A stretch of DNA of 64,000 nt from Acidicapsa ligni. GTDB lineage: Bacteria; Acidobacteriota; Terriglobia; Terriglobales; Acidobacteriaceae. Of the stretch, positions 62,603-64,000 are shown piece after piece. A program made the translations under genes and the position numbers. The stretch spans positions 496,001-560,000 of the forward strand of contig NZ_JAGSYG010000004.1 in NCBI RefSeq assembly GCF_025685655.1, in the 5' to 3' direction. The notes below the pieces were generated by a model that searched no databases, was not told where the DNA came from, and saw only the letters and a program-made list of their open reading frames with translations. Position 1 is the stretch's first letter. Every line of letters begins with the position of its first letter.

Positions 62603-63517
62603 TCATTTCGTTAGAATTGCCTTTCTGTACGCAGCTTGTGCGATGCGGGCGATGACGCTTTCACGAGTGTCTTCGTCGGCTCGGCTATCTGTAACGAACA
62701 CAGCGATAGCTAGTCTCCGTCCATCCGGCAGAGTGATTAATCCTATGTCGTTGGTGGCGGCTGTTATGCCTCCATGAGTTCCGGAAGAGCCAGTCTTGTG
62801 GGCAAGAACGGTTCCATGAGGAAGTCCCGCACGAAGCCGGCCAGGGCCAGTCACAGTATCGGCCATTGTTCGTAAGAGAAAGGCGTTAGCCGCGGGCGAT
62901 ATCGGAGGATTGTTCACGAGGAGTTCGAGCAGTTGCACCGCTGCTGCAGGCTCAATCCAGTCCTGATACTGAAGATTTTCGTCGCGGTCCAAATCACGCT
63001 CACTGTAGACCAGGTGAAAAGCGGAGATACCCAGGGAGTGTATGTAGCTCTGCACTACCGGCGGACCGCCAACGAGGCGAATCAGAACCTCCTCAGCACT
63101 GTTGTCGCTCTGCGCAACTGCCAGGCGAAGCAGTTCGCGCAACGTTATATCAACATTGGCTTTCGGGTAGCGATCGGTAAGAGGACTGTAAGATCCAGGA
63201 ATTATGTCCGTCGGCAGAAATCGCACGGTCCGATCCAGAGTGGCGTCCGCAGATTCTCCAGGCCGCTGATTGGGCAACAGCCTCCCTGCCTCTGCCAGGT
63301 GCAAGGCTGTGAGTGCAAGCGGAAGCTTATACATGGACTGCATCGGCGGATGATTGTGAGGATTGAGATCACAATTGAGCTTCGTGCCTGGAAGCATGCA
63401 GGAAACGTTCACCGTTCCCTTGGCGTCTTTCGCAATCGCGGCGACTTTAGATTGAAGCGAGTCCTGTGCAAAACCACTCAGGGGCAAAAGAGCAAACAGA
63501 AAGGCAAAGAAACGCAT
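62603..63517 (-). CDS. Class A beta-lactamase
   Basis: The 304-residue periplasmic serine hydrolase has signal peptide 'FFAFLFALLPLSGFAQ'. The active Ser61 and Lys64 are in 'QSMYKLPLALTAL' (SxxK). 'AQSDNSAEEVLIRL' gives the SDN loop at 137-139, and 'LAHKTGSSGTHGG' the KTG motif. The omega loop 'SERDLDRDENLQYQDW' carries the deacylating Glu, with Asp in place of the usual Asn170. This pattern is of the A2 subclass (PER/CfxA-like relatives). ATG 63517 is preferred over TTG 63523 because AGGA lies 7 nt upstream. No regulator is adjacent. Confidence 0.93.
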   Translation of the reverse strand: MRFFAFLFALLPLSGFAQDSLQSKVAAIAKDAKGTVNVSCMLPGTKLNCDLNPHNHPPMQSMYKLPLALTALHLAEAGRLLPNQRPGESADATLDRTVRFLPTDIIPGSYSPLTDRYPKANVDITLRELLRLAVAQSDNSAEEVLIRLVGGPPVVQSYIHSLGISAFHLVYSERDLDRDENLQYQDWIEPAAAVQLLELLVNNPPISPAANAFLLRTMADTVTGPGRLRAGLPHGTVLAHKTGSSGTHGGITAATNDIGLITLPDGRRLAIAVFVTDSRADEDTRESVIARIAQAAYRKAILTK

Positions 63518-63658
63518 ACCCAAATCCTATGCGCGAGATTTAGCCATCCCCGCAGTTAATCACGAAAGACAGGTTGGCGTGTTTGGTTCAGGCAAGGATG
63601 ACGGAGCAGAAACGGCGACCTACGCCTGTTGCTCTGAACACAAGGCTGTGAACAGGCC

Positions 63659-64000
63659 TTACTTGTGCAGATTCGCGCTGGCACTCATCACACGCTTCGC
63701 GACGATCGAGGTGTAAGTGGCGTTCCCTTGCAGGCTCTTGGTCGCCAGTAGCAGCTCAAAGGGCGGAATTGTTCCATCGGGCCTGGCAATAGACTGAAGC
63801 CATCCAGAGAACTGTGAGCTATCAAGGATGAACTGACCTGCGGCCTGCGTCGAAGAGATCCACATACCCGAAAGAATCAGCACCAGACCTCGGCCTTCGG
63901 GATTAGGCAGGTAGGCGATATCCGCGTAGACATTGCCTTCGCCGAAATCGCCAGACTCGTTCTTGTATGCATAGATCTTAGGTTCTCCGTCCCGAGGATG
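63659..64000 (-). CDS. Protein of unknown function, C-terminal part (5' end outside window)
   Basis: The minus-strand frame is open from base 64000 to the stop at 63659, giving 113 residues that continue beyond the window. Visible segments include 'DGEPKIYAYKNESGDFGEGN', 'IAYLPNPEGRGLVLILSGMW' and 'STQAAGQFILDSSQFSGWL'. I do not recognise the family. The beta-alpha rhythm suggests a small alpha/beta sensor or effector domain. It lies 141 bp upstream of the beta-lactamase gene and in the same direction. Confidence 0.65.
   Translation of the reverse strand, partial: HPRDGEPKIYAYKNESGDFGEGNVYADIAYLPNPEGRGLVLILSGMWISSTQAAGQFILDSSQFSGWLQSIARPDGTIPPFELLLATKSLQGNATYTSIVAKRVMSASANLHK

Noticed and set aside
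1..64000. CRISPR arrays, tRNA or rRNA genes, insertion sequences, prophage or toxin-antitoxin modules
   Set aside because: I looked for regular spacer-repeat patterns, tRNA-like cloverleaf arms, transposase motifs and paired small ORFs and saw none that could be supported.

Overview
The window looks like chromosomal DNA of a soil-type acidobacterium (Acidobacteriota, probably class Terriglobia). This is inferred from two very long Oar-like TonB-dependent receptors with an N-terminal carboxypeptidase-regulatory domain, a beta-propeller hybrid sensor kinase next to an ASPIC/UnbV-FG-GAP protein, GH115 and GH92 glycosidases, and frequent TTG/GTG starts. I saw no phage, transposase, CRISPR array, tRNA or rRNA gene.

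Layout. 1-297: end of a queuosine-precursor transporter. 529-4940: RND efflux pair (periplasmic adaptor and inner-membrane pump). 5084-5413 (minus): small secreted HhH protein. 5466-12238: histidine operon in the order hisI-G-D-C-B-H-F-A, preceded by a His-rich leader peptide and a terminator/antiterminator pair, i.e. a classical attenuator. hisE and a histidinol-phosphatase gene are absent. 12373-17913: an aminotransferase, a FUSC transporter (minus), an unknown exported protein, a 2-hydroxyacid dehydrogenase, and queE-queD. 17989-20274 (minus): TonB-dependent receptor behind a TPP riboswitch, so probably a thiamin-related importer rather than a siderophore receptor. 20513-22492 (minus): a PhnZ-like HD oxygenase coupled to an organophosphate-type MFS transporter. 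22898-28621: secreted copper amine oxidase and Oar-like receptor 1. 28717-35478 (minus): operon of propeller histidine kinase, NarL-type regulator, unknown exported protein and CRTAC1 protein. 35761-37004: double CDGSH protein and PcaD-like lactonase. 37032-50229: carbohydrate region with GH115, a TolB-like propeller protein, an MHS transporter, GH92 and Oar-like receptor 2.

50312-62472 is a region of small redox enzymes and regulators: the SDR-RidA-nitronate monooxygenase operon with a LysR regulator, a TetR/SDR divergent pair with two palindromic operators, a twin-arginine alpha/beta hydrolase with an internal start, LysR-cupin-FAD monooxygenase, a DUF6790-like membrane protein, and a second TetR facing a decayed GlcG/HbpS gene and glutathione-independent formaldehyde dehydrogenase. 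The window ends with a class A beta-lactamase and a truncated unknown gene, both minus.

The most interesting features are RNA- or DNA-level controls: the his attenuator, which may be leaderless; the TPP riboswitch with a Shine-Dalgarno-sequestering helix in front of a TonB receptor; and the tandem-repeat linker that creates an internal ribosome binding site in the alpha/beta hydrolase. All calls are from reading the sequence; no database search was possible.
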